DNA from: a bacterium
GTDB lineage: Bacteria > Bacillota_I > Bacilli_A > RF39 > UBA660
Length of the DNA: 24,706 bases
Direction: 5' to 3'
Assembly (NCBI GenBank): GCA_004560915.1
Contig: SFTR01000001.1
Coordinates: 1 to 24,706, forward strand
A program made the position numbers and the translations under genes. The notes beneath the pieces were generated by a model that saw only the letters and a list, made by a program, of their open reading frames with translations, did not search any database and had not been told where the DNA came from. The first letter of the stretch is position 1. The number at the start of each line of letters is the position of its first letter. Positions 13,665 through 21,610 of this stretch are shown in pieces.

Positions 13665-14873
13665 ATGTCATGGATTCTTGCATTATATATTTGGGGAATT
13701 GTTGCTAGTAGTATTGTTAATACAACAAATAGTTTACTTGCTTTATGGTATGCTAAAACTGAGGATAAAGATTATTACGAGAAATTTAAAAAGAAATCTA
13801 AAGATGCTAAAATTGCATTCTTTGCTAAAAATATAATTAAAATATTTATACCGGTTTATAATATAATTCATCCTATTGTTATGATTTTAAATTCAAAATT
13901 AATTAGTTTATTTCATCCAATTAAGTCATTAAAAAATAACGGTAAATATTTCTTAAATGAATGGAAACGTCAAGAAGCTAAAAATGAATCATCTAAGGAG
14001 AAAATTAAAAATAAACTTAATAAAATATCTAACTGGTTTAATAAGACTAAAGAAAACGTTAAAACTGAAAAAGATAAAATGCTTGAAGAAAGAAAAAATA
14101 AAAAGGCTGAATCTAAAGAAAATCTTTCTAAAGATAAAACTTATACAGAAACCGAATTATCTGAAAGAATTAGTTCTGTTAGAAGTGAGTATAATAGTTT
14201 AATAAAAAAATATAATTCTTTAGAAAATTCTAGTGAAAAGAGAAAAGTTGCTTTAAGAATAAATGAACTTGTTGATGAATATAATGATTTAGAAAAACAA
14301 AGTAAAGAATTAAAAAGTAAACAAACTAAAACTTCAACACCTGTAGTAACAGAAAGAACTGCTACTAATACTAGAAAAGAAAATACTATTAGTCATAATG
14401 AAAGAATTATTAAAGAAATAGATACAAATATGGCTTTATTAAAAGATGAACATAATAGACTTAAAAGACAATATAATAGTTTAAAAGCTAATGGTGCATC
14501 ACAAACAGAATTAAATACTGTTCTTAGAAAAGCACAAAGAGTGGCAACTGAATATAATGAATTAAATATTAGACGTAAATCATTAGTTACAAATAAACCT
14601 GTTGTTCAAAATAATAGAACATCTAGAAACATTGATTTAGCTGTTACAGTTGACTCACTTGATAATGAAATTCAAAACTTAATGAATGAAAAAACTAGAC
14701 TTGAAAGACTATATATTAAATCAATAGCTGATGGTGCTAGTAAAAAAACAGTTGACTCAATTATTAGTCAAAAAGAAGATGTTGAAAAGAGAATAAGCTA
14801 TTTAATAAGTTATAGAAGAAATTTAATAGAGGAAAGTCAACCAACAAGTGGAGGTATGACTTTAAGAAGATAA
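13665..14873 (+). CDS. Membrane-anchored coiled-coil protein with three helical repeats
   Basis: A 402-residue protein with a hydrophobic N-terminal segment (about 4-28) and a second hydrophobic region (about 50-85), then a long, highly charged, mostly helical part rich in Lys and Glu. From about residue 155 there are three related units of about 60-65 residues (about 155-215, 244-310, 322-388). Each has a helix with the pattern E-x-N-x-L-x-x-x-Y-x-S-L, a turn like NGAS, and a second helix. Such paired helices resemble spectrin- or tropomyosin-like scaffolds. No enzyme motif is visible. The perfect promoter suggests abundant expression. A role as an envelope or cytoskeletal scaffold is possible. 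No family name is offered. Confidence 0.75.
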   Translation: MSWILALYIWGIVASSIVNTTNSLLALWYAKTEDKDYYEKFKKKSKDAKIAFFAKNIIKIFIPVYNIIHPIVMILNSKLISLFHPIKSLKNNGKYFLNEWKRQEAKNESSKEKIKNKLNKISNWFNKTKENVKTEKDKMLEERKNKKAESKENLSKDKTYTETELSERISSVRSEYNSLIKKYNSLENSSEKRKVALRINELVDEYNDLEKQSKELKSKQTKTSTPVVTERTATNTRKENTISHNERIIKEIDTNMALLKDEHNRLKRQYNSLKANGASQTELNTVLRKAQRVATEYNELNIRRKSLVTNKPVVQNNRTSRNIDLAVTVDSLDNEIQNLMNEKTRLERLYIKSIADGASKKTVDSIISQKEDVEKRISYLISYRRNLIEESQPTSGGMTLRR

Positions 14874-14894
14874 TCTTGTGATTATCTTTTTTTT
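14867..14894 (+). terminator. Terminator overlapping the end of the coiled-coil gene
   Basis: Perfect 9-bp stem AAGATAATC/GATTATCTT (14867-14875 and 14880-14888) with a TTGT loop and T run. The stop codon is inside the stem. Confidence 0.85.
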
Positions 14895-14904
14895 ATATTA
14901 TAAT
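14876..14904 (+). promoter_or_regulatory. Possible promoter of hemW and the ABC operon
   Basis: TTGTGA (14876-14881), 17-nt spacer, TATAAT (14899-14904). The -35 box lies in the loop of the preceding terminator. The start codon is 18 nt after the -10. Confidence 0.45.
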
Positions 14905-14921
14905 TGTATTGAGGTAATAAT

Positions 14922-16004
14922 ATGAGAGGCGTATATATACATATTCCTTTTTGTAAGAATATATGTAGTTATTGTGACTTTTGTAAATTCTTATATAATG
15001 AGGAGTGGGCTAATACTTATTTAGATTTTTTAAATCAAGAAATTCAGGAATATTATGAAGGAGATAAAGTAAAAAGTATTTATATAGGTGGTGGTACTCC
15101 ATCCAGTCTTAGTACTAGTAATTTAAATAAATTATTTGAAATTATTAGTCATATAAGAAGAATAGAGGATGCTGAAATTACTTTTGAATGTAATATTAAT
15201 GATATAACAGAAGAATTACTTATTATACTTAAAGGAAATAATGTAAATAGACTTAGTATAGGAGTAGAGAGTTTTAATAAAAGAAATCTTAAATTAATGA
15301 ATAGAAGTCATACTAAAAAAGAAGTGTTTGAGAAAATTAATTTATGTAAAAGACTTGGTTTTAATAATATTAATGTAGACTTAATATATGCTCTTCCTGA
15401 TGAGAGTTTATTTACTCTTAAGAGTGATTTAAATACTATGTTAAAACTTGGTATTACTCATGTAAGCACATATTCATTAATTATAGAAGAACATACTATG
15501 TTATATAATAATGGTACTAAATCTATAGATGAGTTACTTGATTATAAAATGTATAAATACATATGTAAGAAGTTAAAGAAACGTGGTTTTCATCATTATG
15601 AAGTTAGTAATTTCTCATTACCTGGTTATGAAAGTAAACATAATTTAATATATTGGGATAATAATGAATACTATGGTTTTGGACTTGGAGCTCATGGATA
15701 TATAAATGAAATGCGATATGAAAATACTCGTAACTTTAATAAATATTTAAAAGGAAAATATAGACTTAATGAATTACTTGTATCTACTCAAGAAGAAATG
15801 GAAAATGAAGTAATACTAGGACTTCGTAAGTTAGATGGTATAAGTATTAGTGAATTTAATAATAGATTTAAAAAAGATATTTTTGATGTGTTTAAGTTAG
15901 ATGAAGCAATTAAACGTAAATATCTTATAATGAATGGAGATAAAATATATATACCTGAAGATAAAATATATGTTATGAATGAAATAATTAATATGATTTT
16001 ATAG
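14922..16004 (+). CDS. hemW: HemW, radical SAM heme chaperone
   Basis: A 360-residue radical SAM protein. The iron-sulfur cluster motif is CKNICSYC (Cys11, Cys15, Cys18), followed by DFC; then GGGTPS, the SAM-binding strand. A SIGVESFN-type motif, NVDLIYALP and a HemN-like C-terminal winged-helix region (about 290-355) complete the family pattern. The cluster is followed by Phe, as in HemW, rather than the CxxxCxxCxC of HemN oxidase; Cys21 lies one place later. HemW binds heme and inserts it into respiratory proteins. The length is close to the family norm of about 380. It is 12 nt upstream of the ABC exporter genes, probably in one transcript. Many genomes with HemW lack a full heme pathway, so the substrate here is open. 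Confidence 0.9.
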   Translation: MRGVYIHIPFCKNICSYCDFCKFLYNEEWANTYLDFLNQEIQEYYEGDKVKSIYIGGGTPSSLSTSNLNKLFEIISHIRRIEDAEITFECNINDITEELLIILKGNNVNRLSIGVESFNKRNLKLMNRSHTKKEVFEKINLCKRLGFNNINVDLIYALPDESLFTLKSDLNTMLKLGITHVSTYSLIIEEHTMLYNNGTKSIDELLDYKMYKYICKKLKKRGFHHYEVSNFSLPGYESKHNLIYWDNNEYYGFGLGAHGYINEMRYENTRNFNKYLKGKYRLNELLVSTQEEMENEVILGLRKLDGISISEFNNRFKKDIFDVFKLDEAIKRKYLIMNGDKIYIPEDKIYVMNEIINMIL

Positions 16005-16016
16005 AAAGGAAAAAAG

Positions 16017-17726
16017 ATGAAAATATTTAAATTGATAGGGGATTTAAAGAAATATATATTTATTATGTTAGTATTTTGTATTATTCAAGTATTTTGTGAA
16101 CTTTATTTACCTAATATAATGAGTAATATAGTAGACATAGGAATAGCTAACTCTGATAAAGCATTTATCACTAAAGAAGCCATAGTTATGCTTATTACAA
16201 CAATTGTGTGTTTAATATCACATACTATGGTTGTTTATAGTACAGCTAAGTTTTCTAATAATTATGGTTATAAAATTAGAAAAGCATTATATTCAAAGAT
16301 TACATCTTTCAGTAAGAAAGAAATAGATGAGTTTGGAGCTTCAACTTTAATAACAAGAAGTACTAATAATGTTAGTAATATAACAAGTACATTTAGTTTT
16401 GGACTTAGACTTATAGTATTCGCTCCAATAATGGGAATAGGTGCTGCTATAATGGGGTATAAAACTGCTCCTAGTTTAGCACCAATAGTAATAGTTGCAG
16501 TATGTATATTAGTTCTTGGGCTTACTACTATATTTATGCTTGTGTTTCCTAAGTTTGAAGTATTACAAAAACTACTTGATAAATTAAACGCATCTACTAG
16601 AGAGATCTTATCAGGGTTAAGGGTAATAAAAGCATTTAATAAACAAGATTACTTTAAAAAGAGATTTGATAAAGTAAATACTGAAAATAAAAAATTAAAT
16701 ATATTCTTAAATAAAGTTTTATATTTAGTAGAACCTATGATGTCTTTAATAATAAATATTGCTACGATTGTTATAGTTTATGTATCTTGTGATTATTTAA
16801 GTCTTGGTACTCTTGAAATTGGTTCTATGATGGCATTTATTCAATATATGTCTACAGTATTATTAAGTTTTATGATGTTGCTTGTTATAATATTGAATAT
16901 ACCAAGAGTAGTAGTATCATTTAAGAGAATTAATGAAATATTAAGTGTAGAACCTAGTATTAGTAATACTGGTAGAATTAAACTTAATAGTTTAGAAAGT
17001 ATTGAATTTAAAAATGTATTTTTTAGATATGATAAAGCACATGAAGATATCCTTAAAAATATATCATTTAGAATAGAAAAAGGAGAGAATGTTGGTATTA
17101 TAGGTAGTTCTGGTAGTGGTAAAACTACTATAGTGAATTTGCTTTTAAGACATATTGATGCGACTAGCGGTGAAATACTAATAAATGGTATTGATATTAA
17201 AGAGTATGATATAGAATCACTTAGAAATATATTTGCATACACTCCTCAAAAGACTTTATTATTTAAAGGGTCTATTCGTGAAAATTTAACATTTGATAAG
17301 AATCTTGCAAATAATGTTCTTGATAATGCATTAGATGAAGCTGCTATAAAAGACTTTATTGATAATAATAGTGAAGGATATGAATTTAAGATTGAACAAG
17401 CTGCTGCTAATTTAAGTGGTGGTCAAAAACAAAGAATGTCTATTGCTCGTGCATTGTTAAGTGGTGGTGAATGTTTACTTTTTGATGATTCATTTAGTGC
17501 AGTAGATTATATAACTGATAAAAGAATAAGAAGTTCAATAAATAAAAATTATAGTGATAAAATGGTTATACTTGTTACTCAAAGAGTTGGAACAATAAAA
17601 GAAGCTGACAAGATAATAGTAATAGATGAAGGAAAGATTGAATCTATTGGTAACTATGAAACTCTTGAAAACTCTAGTAAAGTATTTAAAGAATTTATTG
17701 ATTCTCAAAAAAGGGAGGTGGCATAG
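16017..17726 (+). CDS. ABC exporter, subunit A (degenerate ATP site)
   Basis: A 569-residue half-transporter: six membrane helices (about 1-305) and an ATPase domain. Walker A is GSSGSGKTT (363-371, Lys369) and the signature LSGGQKQR (466-473) is canonical. The catalytic base after Walker B is Asp491 instead of Glu (LLFDDSFSAVD), and the switch His is Gln522 (VTQRV). These two changes mark the inactive nucleotide site of heterodimeric exporters such as TM287/288, BmrCD and LmrCD. The partner gene begins at the base right after this stop codon. The ribosome binding site AAAGGA is at 16005-16010. It probably exports drugs, peptides or lipids; the substrate cannot be read from sequence. Confidence 0.9.
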   Translation: MKIFKLIGDLKKYIFIMLVFCIIQVFCELYLPNIMSNIVDIGIANSDKAFITKEAIVMLITTIVCLISHTMVVYSTAKFSNNYGYKIRKALYSKITSFSKKEIDEFGASTLITRSTNNVSNITSTFSFGLRLIVFAPIMGIGAAIMGYKTAPSLAPIVIVAVCILVLGLTTIFMLVFPKFEVLQKLLDKLNASTREILSGLRVIKAFNKQDYFKKRFDKVNTENKKLNIFLNKVLYLVEPMMSLIINIATIVIVYVSCDYLSLGTLEIGSMMAFIQYMSTVLLSFMMLLVIILNIPRVVVSFKRINEILSVEPSISNTGRIKLNSLESIEFKNVFFRYDKAHEDILKNISFRIEKGENVGIIGSSGSGKTTIVNLLLRHIDATSGEILINGIDIKEYDIESLRNIFAYTPQKTLLFKGSIRENLTFDKNLANNVLDNALDEAAIKDFIDNNSEGYEFKIEQAAANLSGGQKQRMSIARALLSGGECLLFDDSFSAVDYITDKRIRSSINKNYSDKMVILVTQRVGTIKEADKIIVIDEGKIESIGNYETLENSSKVFKEFIDSQKREVA

Positions 17727-19496
17727 ATGAAAAAGAAAAATAATAAAGCTCCTACTTTTAGTGAGATGGTTAGTAAAACATTTAAGATAATTAAAGACTA
17801 TAAAAATCACTATATACTTATAATATTGTTCTGCTTACTTGCTGCTTTATTTAGTGCTTTAGCTCCATATTTTTTAGGGTATGCCACAGATAGCTTATAT
17901 GATTCAATTAAAAATGGTACTGCGTTTAATTACATTTATATAGTAAAAGTTCTAATGATAGTTTTATCTTGTTATATTATAGATGCTGTATGTACTTATT
18001 TTAAAAGTTATATGTCTTCAAAGCTTGGTCAAGAAATTGGATATGACTTAAGACGCAAACTTATTAATAAAATTAATGTTACTAAATTAAGAAAACTTGA
18101 TAGTATGAAGAAAGGTGATATTATTAGTAAAATAACTAATGATGTAGAAAGACTTACTGATAATATTACTGAAATAATACCTGAACTTGTATATAATATT
18201 TCGTTAATAATAGGTGTTGTTATAATGATGTTTATACTTGATGTTAAACTTGCATCTCTTACGATAATTGCAATTCCTCTTACATATTTCTTACTATCAT
18301 TTGTAGTTCGTAAGACACAAAATTACTTTGAACTTAATCAAAAAGCTATAGGAAACGTTAACTCTTTTGTAGAAGAGAGTGTTACTAATAGTGATGTAAT
18401 AAAGTCATTTAATAAAGAAAAATATTTTAATAAGAAGTTTGATAAAGAGAGTAAAACACTATCAGAATATGGATTTAAGAGTAGTTTTTATAGTAGTCTT
18501 GCAGTTCCTTTTAATAAAGCTATTGGAAACTTAAACTATATAATTATTGTTTGTGTTGGTAGTATTAGTGTTATTAAAGGACATATGAGACTTGGAGCTA
18601 TTCAATCATTTATACAATATATGAAGGATTTTAATAGACCTATGAATGTAGTAGCTCAAGTAATAAGTAATTTACAAATGGCTATTGCAAGTGTTGATAG
18701 AATATATGAAATACTTGATTTAGAAGAAGAAACTAATGGTAAAATAAAAGAATTTACTTTTAATGATTCAATTGAATTTAAAGATGTAACATTTAGTTAT
18801 GTTGAAGGTAAAACAGTTCTTAAGAATTTTAATCTTAAAATTAATAAAGGTGAAAAGATTGCGTTAGTTGGTAAGACAGGGGCAGGTAAAACTACAATAG
18901 TAAATCTTCTTATGAATTTTCATGCTCATTATACTGGTCAAATATTAATTGATGGAGTAGATATTAGAGATATAGATAAAACTTCATATAGAAAACTAAT
19001 AAGTATGGTTCTTCAAGATACTTGGTTATTTGAAGGAACTATTAAAGAAAATATAGTTTTTGATAGAAGAATTAGTGATGAAAAGTTAAGTAAAGCGCTT
19101 TCTAAATCTAAGATACTTCATATGATAGAAGGACTTCCGAATGGACTTGATTATGAAATAAATGAAGAAACTAATAATATGTCTGCTGGTGAAAAACAAT
19201 TACTTACGATTGCTCGTGCTTTAGTTCAAGATCCAGAGATACTTATACTTGATGAAGCAACATCTAATGTTGATACACGTCTTGAATATTTAATAAATCA
19301 TTCTATGAATAGTTTAATGAAGAATAGAACTTCTATAGTTATAGCTCATAGACTTTCAACTATAGTTGAAAGTGATAAGATAGTTGTTATAAAGAATGGT
19401 CAAATACTTGAAACTGGTACACATAAAGAATTACTTAAAAATAAGGGTTACTATTATGAACTTTATAGTAGTCAATTTGATTTGAATGAGGAATAA
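17727..19496 (+). CDS. ABC exporter, subunit B (catalytic ATP site)
   Basis: A 589-residue half-transporter with six membrane helices (about 25-315) and an ATPase domain. Walker A is GKTGAGKTT (382-390, Lys388), Walker B LILDEATSNVD with catalytic Glu510, and switch His541 (IAHRLSTI). The signature is MSAGEKQ (485-491) instead of LSGGQ. In the dimer this weak signature faces the defective Walker site of subunit A, while the good signature of subunit A faces this active site. That gives one working and one regulatory site. The start abuts the stop of subunit A, with GGGAGGTGG at 17712-17720. The small gene that follows begins two bases after this stop. Confidence 0.92.
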   Translation: MKKKNNKAPTFSEMVSKTFKIIKDYKNHYILIILFCLLAALFSALAPYFLGYATDSLYDSIKNGTAFNYIYIVKVLMIVLSCYIIDAVCTYFKSYMSSKLGQEIGYDLRRKLINKINVTKLRKLDSMKKGDIISKITNDVERLTDNITEIIPELVYNISLIIGVVIMMFILDVKLASLTIIAIPLTYFLLSFVVRKTQNYFELNQKAIGNVNSFVEESVTNSDVIKSFNKEKYFNKKFDKESKTLSEYGFKSSFYSSLAVPFNKAIGNLNYIIIVCVGSISVIKGHMRLGAIQSFIQYMKDFNRPMNVVAQVISNLQMAIASVDRIYEILDLEEETNGKIKEFTFNDSIEFKDVTFSYVEGKTVLKNFNLKINKGEKIALVGKTGAGKTTIVNLLMNFHAHYTGQILIDGVDIRDIDKTSYRKLISMVLQDTWLFEGTIKENIVFDRRISDEKLSKALSKSKILHMIEGLPNGLDYEINEETNNMSAGEKQLLTIARALVQDPEILILDEATSNVDTRLEYLINHSMNSLMKNRTSIVIAHRLSTIVESDKIVVIKNGQILETGTHKELLKNKGYYYELYSSQFDLNEE

Positions 19497-19497
19497 T

Positions 19498-19938
19498 ATG
19501 GATAAATATGTTGTAGGTTTGGATGAAGCAAAAGAATTAACTAAAGAAAGTCCACTAGGATACACAAGAGATCTTACTACTTGTATTGCTGTACTTTTAC
19601 ATTTAAAAGAATCTAGTATACTTATGCATATAGCTGCATTTGAAAGTGGAGTAATAGAACTTGATAAATTTATAAATATAGTTAATGAAAGAAAAAGTGA
19701 GATAGAAAAGGCTGAAGTATTTAAGTCTCTTAAGACAGTACCATCTAGTTTAGATATGGTATGTGATATTCTTACTAATAATGGTATTTCATTTGAACTA
19801 GAAGATGTATTTAGAAATTATTCTAATATGACATCAGTAGGTTATAACTTTAATACTAAAACATACTATATGATTGATATGTACCTAGGTGAACCTGAAT
19901 TCAAAGAAGTTCCTAAAGGATATAAAATAGAATTATAA
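19498..19938 (+). CDS. Uncharacterised small protein, faintly CheD-like
   Basis: A 146-residue soluble protein. I place the start at ATG 19498, six bases after GAGG (19488-19491); an in-frame ATG at 19486 overlaps the preceding gene and its own ribosome binding site. The segment LTTCIAVLLHLKESSILMHI recalls the Cys and His blocks of CheD-type glutamine deamidases (GSCVAV... and AHxxLP), but the Pro and overall length differ, so this is only a weak hint. The second half (about 95-146) has a Tyr-rich end. It starts two bases after the ABC exporter stop and is followed by a terminator, so it is the last gene of the hemW-ABC operon and may be linked to the exporter. Confidence 0.7.
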   Translation: MDKYVVGLDEAKELTKESPLGYTRDLTTCIAVLLHLKESSILMHIAAFESGVIELDKFINIVNERKSEIEKAEVFKSLKTVPSSLDMVCDILTNNGISFELEDVFRNYSNMTSVGYNFNTKTYYMIDMYLGEPEFKEVPKGYKIEL

Positions 19939-19965
19939 AAATCATAGATTATATATTTTTTAAAG

Positions 19966-19988
19966 AGAACTATCAATAGTTCTTTTTT
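19966..19988 (+). terminator. Terminator of the hemW-ABC operon
   Basis: 7-bp stem AGAACTA/TAGTTCT (19966-19972 and 19977-19983), 4-nt loop, six T. Confidence 0.85.
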
Positions 19989-20027
19989 AATTTGACAATA
20001 ATTTTACAAACTATTTTTTAAAAGGTA

Positions 20028-20056
20028 TTTACAAAAGCAAACAAAAATAGTAATAT
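20028..20056 (+). promoter_or_regulatory. mraZ promoter
   Basis: TTTACA (20028-20033), 17-nt spacer, TAATAT (20051-20056). Its -10 touches the first MraZ repeat, so bound MraZ would block RNA polymerase. Another TTGACA is at 19992-19997 without a good -10. Confidence 0.6.
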
Positions 20057-20091
20057 AGTGGTAGGAAGTGAAACAAAGTGGTAGAAAGTGG
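20055..20091 (+). promoter_or_regulatory. MraZ operator: four heptamers with 3-nt spacers
   Basis: ATAGTGG (20055), GAAGTGA (20065), AAAGTGG (20075) and AAAGTGG (20085), start to start exactly 10 nt, one helical turn. Spacers are TAG, AAC, TAG. MraZ represses its own operon through such repeats; this AAAGTGG form with 3-nt spacers is the one described for Mollicutes. Confidence 0.8.
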
Positions 20092-20102
20092 GGTGCTTTG
20101 AA

Positions 20103-20540
20103 ATGCTTATGGGTGAATTTCATCATAACCTTGATGAAAAAAGTAGATTAATCATTCCAAGTAAGTTTAGAAATGAGCTTGGAGAAAAAGCTATTATCAC
20201 TAAAGGGCTAGATAAGTGCTTATTTATCTATTCTGAAAATGAATGGAATAAGATAGTGCAAAAAGTAAGTAACCTACAATTTACTAAAAAGAATGTAAGA
20301 GCTTTTGAAAGATCTTTCATTGGTGGAGCTTCTTTAATTGAATTCGATAAACAAGGTCGAATTAATATTACCTCACCGTTAGTTCATTACGCCAATATTA
20401 ATAAAGAATGTGTAATTATTGGCGTAAATGAACGACTAGAAATATGGAGTCTAGAAGAATTTAATAATTATATGAAAGAGAATGAAGAAAATCTTGATGA
20501 AATAGCAGAAGATATCTTCGAAGCAAATTATGAAGCATAA
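20103..20540 (+). CDS. mraZ: MraZ, repressor of the division/cell-wall cluster
   Basis: A 145-residue protein with two SpoVT/AbrB-like domains, each with the DxxxR core: DEKSRLIIPSKFR (about 11-23) and FDKQGRINITSPL (about 81-93). MraZ forms a ring that binds repeated operator boxes. I chose ATG 20103 (MLMGEFHHNL, the usual family start) over the GTG at 20088, which lies in the operator; GGGGTG (20090-20095) serves as ribosome binding site. It is the first gene of the cluster, 11 nt upstream of a four-repeat MraZ box, which indicates self-repression. Its end overlaps rsmH by 11 nt. Confidence 0.95.
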   Translation: MLMGEFHHNLDEKSRLIIPSKFRNELGEKAIITKGLDKCLFIYSENEWNKIVQKVSNLQFTKKNVRAFERSFIGGASLIEFDKQGRINITSPLVHYANINKECVIIGVNERLEIWSLEEFNNYMKENEENLDEIAEDIFEANYEA

Positions 20541-21313
20541 AAGTGTATTGTTAGAAGAGGTAATAAATTATTTAAATGTTAAACAGGGTGGAATATATGT
20601 GGATGCTACTGTAGGATATGCAGGACATTCAAGTGTAATATTAAAGAAAATTGGAAAAGAAGGGGTTCTTTTCGCCTTTGATCAAGATGATGAAGCAATA
20701 GAGTATTCAACTAAAAGATTAAGTGCTATTAGTGATAACTTTACAATATTTAAAAGTAACTTTGTTAATATGAAAAAATATATTAATGAAAATGTAGATG
20801 GAATTATCTTTGATTTAGGGGTTTCAAGTCCTCAATTAGATGAGGCAGAAAGAGGATTTAGTTTTCATAAAGATGCTCCTCTTGATATGAGAATGGATAA
20901 AAGTAATCCATTAAATGCTAAGATAGTAGTAAACGAGTATAACTATCAAAAATTAGTAGAAATTCTATTTAAGTTTGGTGAAGAAAAATATGCTAAAAGT
21001 ATTGCAAAAGCAATTATAGATGCAAGACCAATTGAAACAACACTAGAACTTGCAGAAATAATCATTTGATTTATTAAAAATTGGTGGTAGACTTGAAGTA
21101 ATTTCATTTCATTCTTTGGAGGATAAAATAGTTTCAAAAGTTTTCAAAGAATTATGTAGTGATGATCCTAGTACTAAGAAGCTTCCAGTTGTTCCAGTTG
21201 AATTAAGTGCAAGAGCTAAAAAAATAGTGAAATTAACACCTAGTACTGATGAACTAGATGATAACAATAGAAGTAGAAGTTCTAAATTAAGAGTAATTGA
21301 AAGGATAAGGTAA
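20530..21313 (+). pseudogene. rsmH: rsmH (16S rRNA m4C1402 methyltransferase) with internal deletion and frameshift
   Basis: Residues 1-178 match RsmH well: HKSVLLEEVINYL, the AdoMet site YVDATVGYAGHS, FAFDQDDEAI, DGIIFDLGVSSPQLD, ERGFSFHKDAPLDMRMD. After LAEIII the frame meets TGA (21067-21069). From 21062, one frame over, the C-terminal part resumes (FDLLKIGGRLEVISFHSLEDK to the stop at 21313, 84 codons). Compared with B. subtilis RsmH, about 40 residues are missing at the joint, including the conserved HPAKRxFQAxRI segment. A single deletion of about 120-130 nt not divisible by three explains both. The start overlaps mraZ. Either the gene is dead in this strain or the assembly has an error. 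The next gene starts right after its stop. Confidence 0.85.
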
Positions 21314-21601
21314 ATGAAACAAAAAAGATATGTAAAAACTAAGGGGGAAGGGTTACTTAAATCATTGACAGTAATTTTCTTCGTTGGATTTTTACTATCA
21401 ACGTTTGTTTTGAGTGCTAAAGTTCAATCAAGTAATTCTGAACTTCAAAGATTAAAAAGTAAAGTAGAAAGTCAACAAAAGTTAAATTCAAGTATGCAAA
21501 TGAAAATAAATGAACTTGCATCTTTAGATAATGCTTTAGAAGTTGCGGATGCCAATGATTTGAAGTATAATAATAGTAATATTAGAGTAATTTCAAAGTA
21601 G
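21314..21601 (+). CDS. ftsL: FtsL-like septum protein
   Basis: A 95-residue protein with a short basic N-terminus, one membrane helix (about 16-36) and a coiled-coil outside (about 40-80). This is the FtsL/DivIC layout, and the gene sits in the FtsL position between rsmH and the transpeptidase. FtsL joins FtsB/DivIC and FtsQ/DivIB to activate septal wall synthesis. Sequence identity is always low in this family, so the call rests on layout and position. The ATG follows the rsmH stop without a gap, with GGATAAGG just before, so translation may depend on ribosomes finishing the rsmH frame. Confidence 0.8.
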   Translation: MKQKRYVKTKGEGLLKSLTVIFFVGFLLSTFVLSAKVQSSNSELQRLKSKVESQQKLNSSMQMKINELASLDNALEVADANDLKYNNSNIRVISK

Positions 21602-21610
21602 AGGTGGCAT

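Noticed and set aside
13639..13836. A 65-codon frame overlapping the start of the coiled-coil gene
   Set aside because: It is out of frame with the ribosome binding site and overlaps a well-supported gene; it is a shadow of low-complexity AT-rich sequence.
16841..17242. A 133-codon minus-strand frame inside ABC subunit A
   Set aside because: It lies wholly within conserved transporter domains, with no ribosome binding site or recognisable protein.
20088..20102. GTG 20088 as the mraZ start
   Set aside because: It lies inside the last MraZ repeat; the family start MLMGEF and a proper ribosome binding site support ATG 20103.
21067..21069. TGA read as Trp, as in Mollicutes, rescuing rsmH
   Set aside because: Reading through TGA meets TAG a few codons later and does not restore the conserved segment; the fault is a deletion with a frame change.
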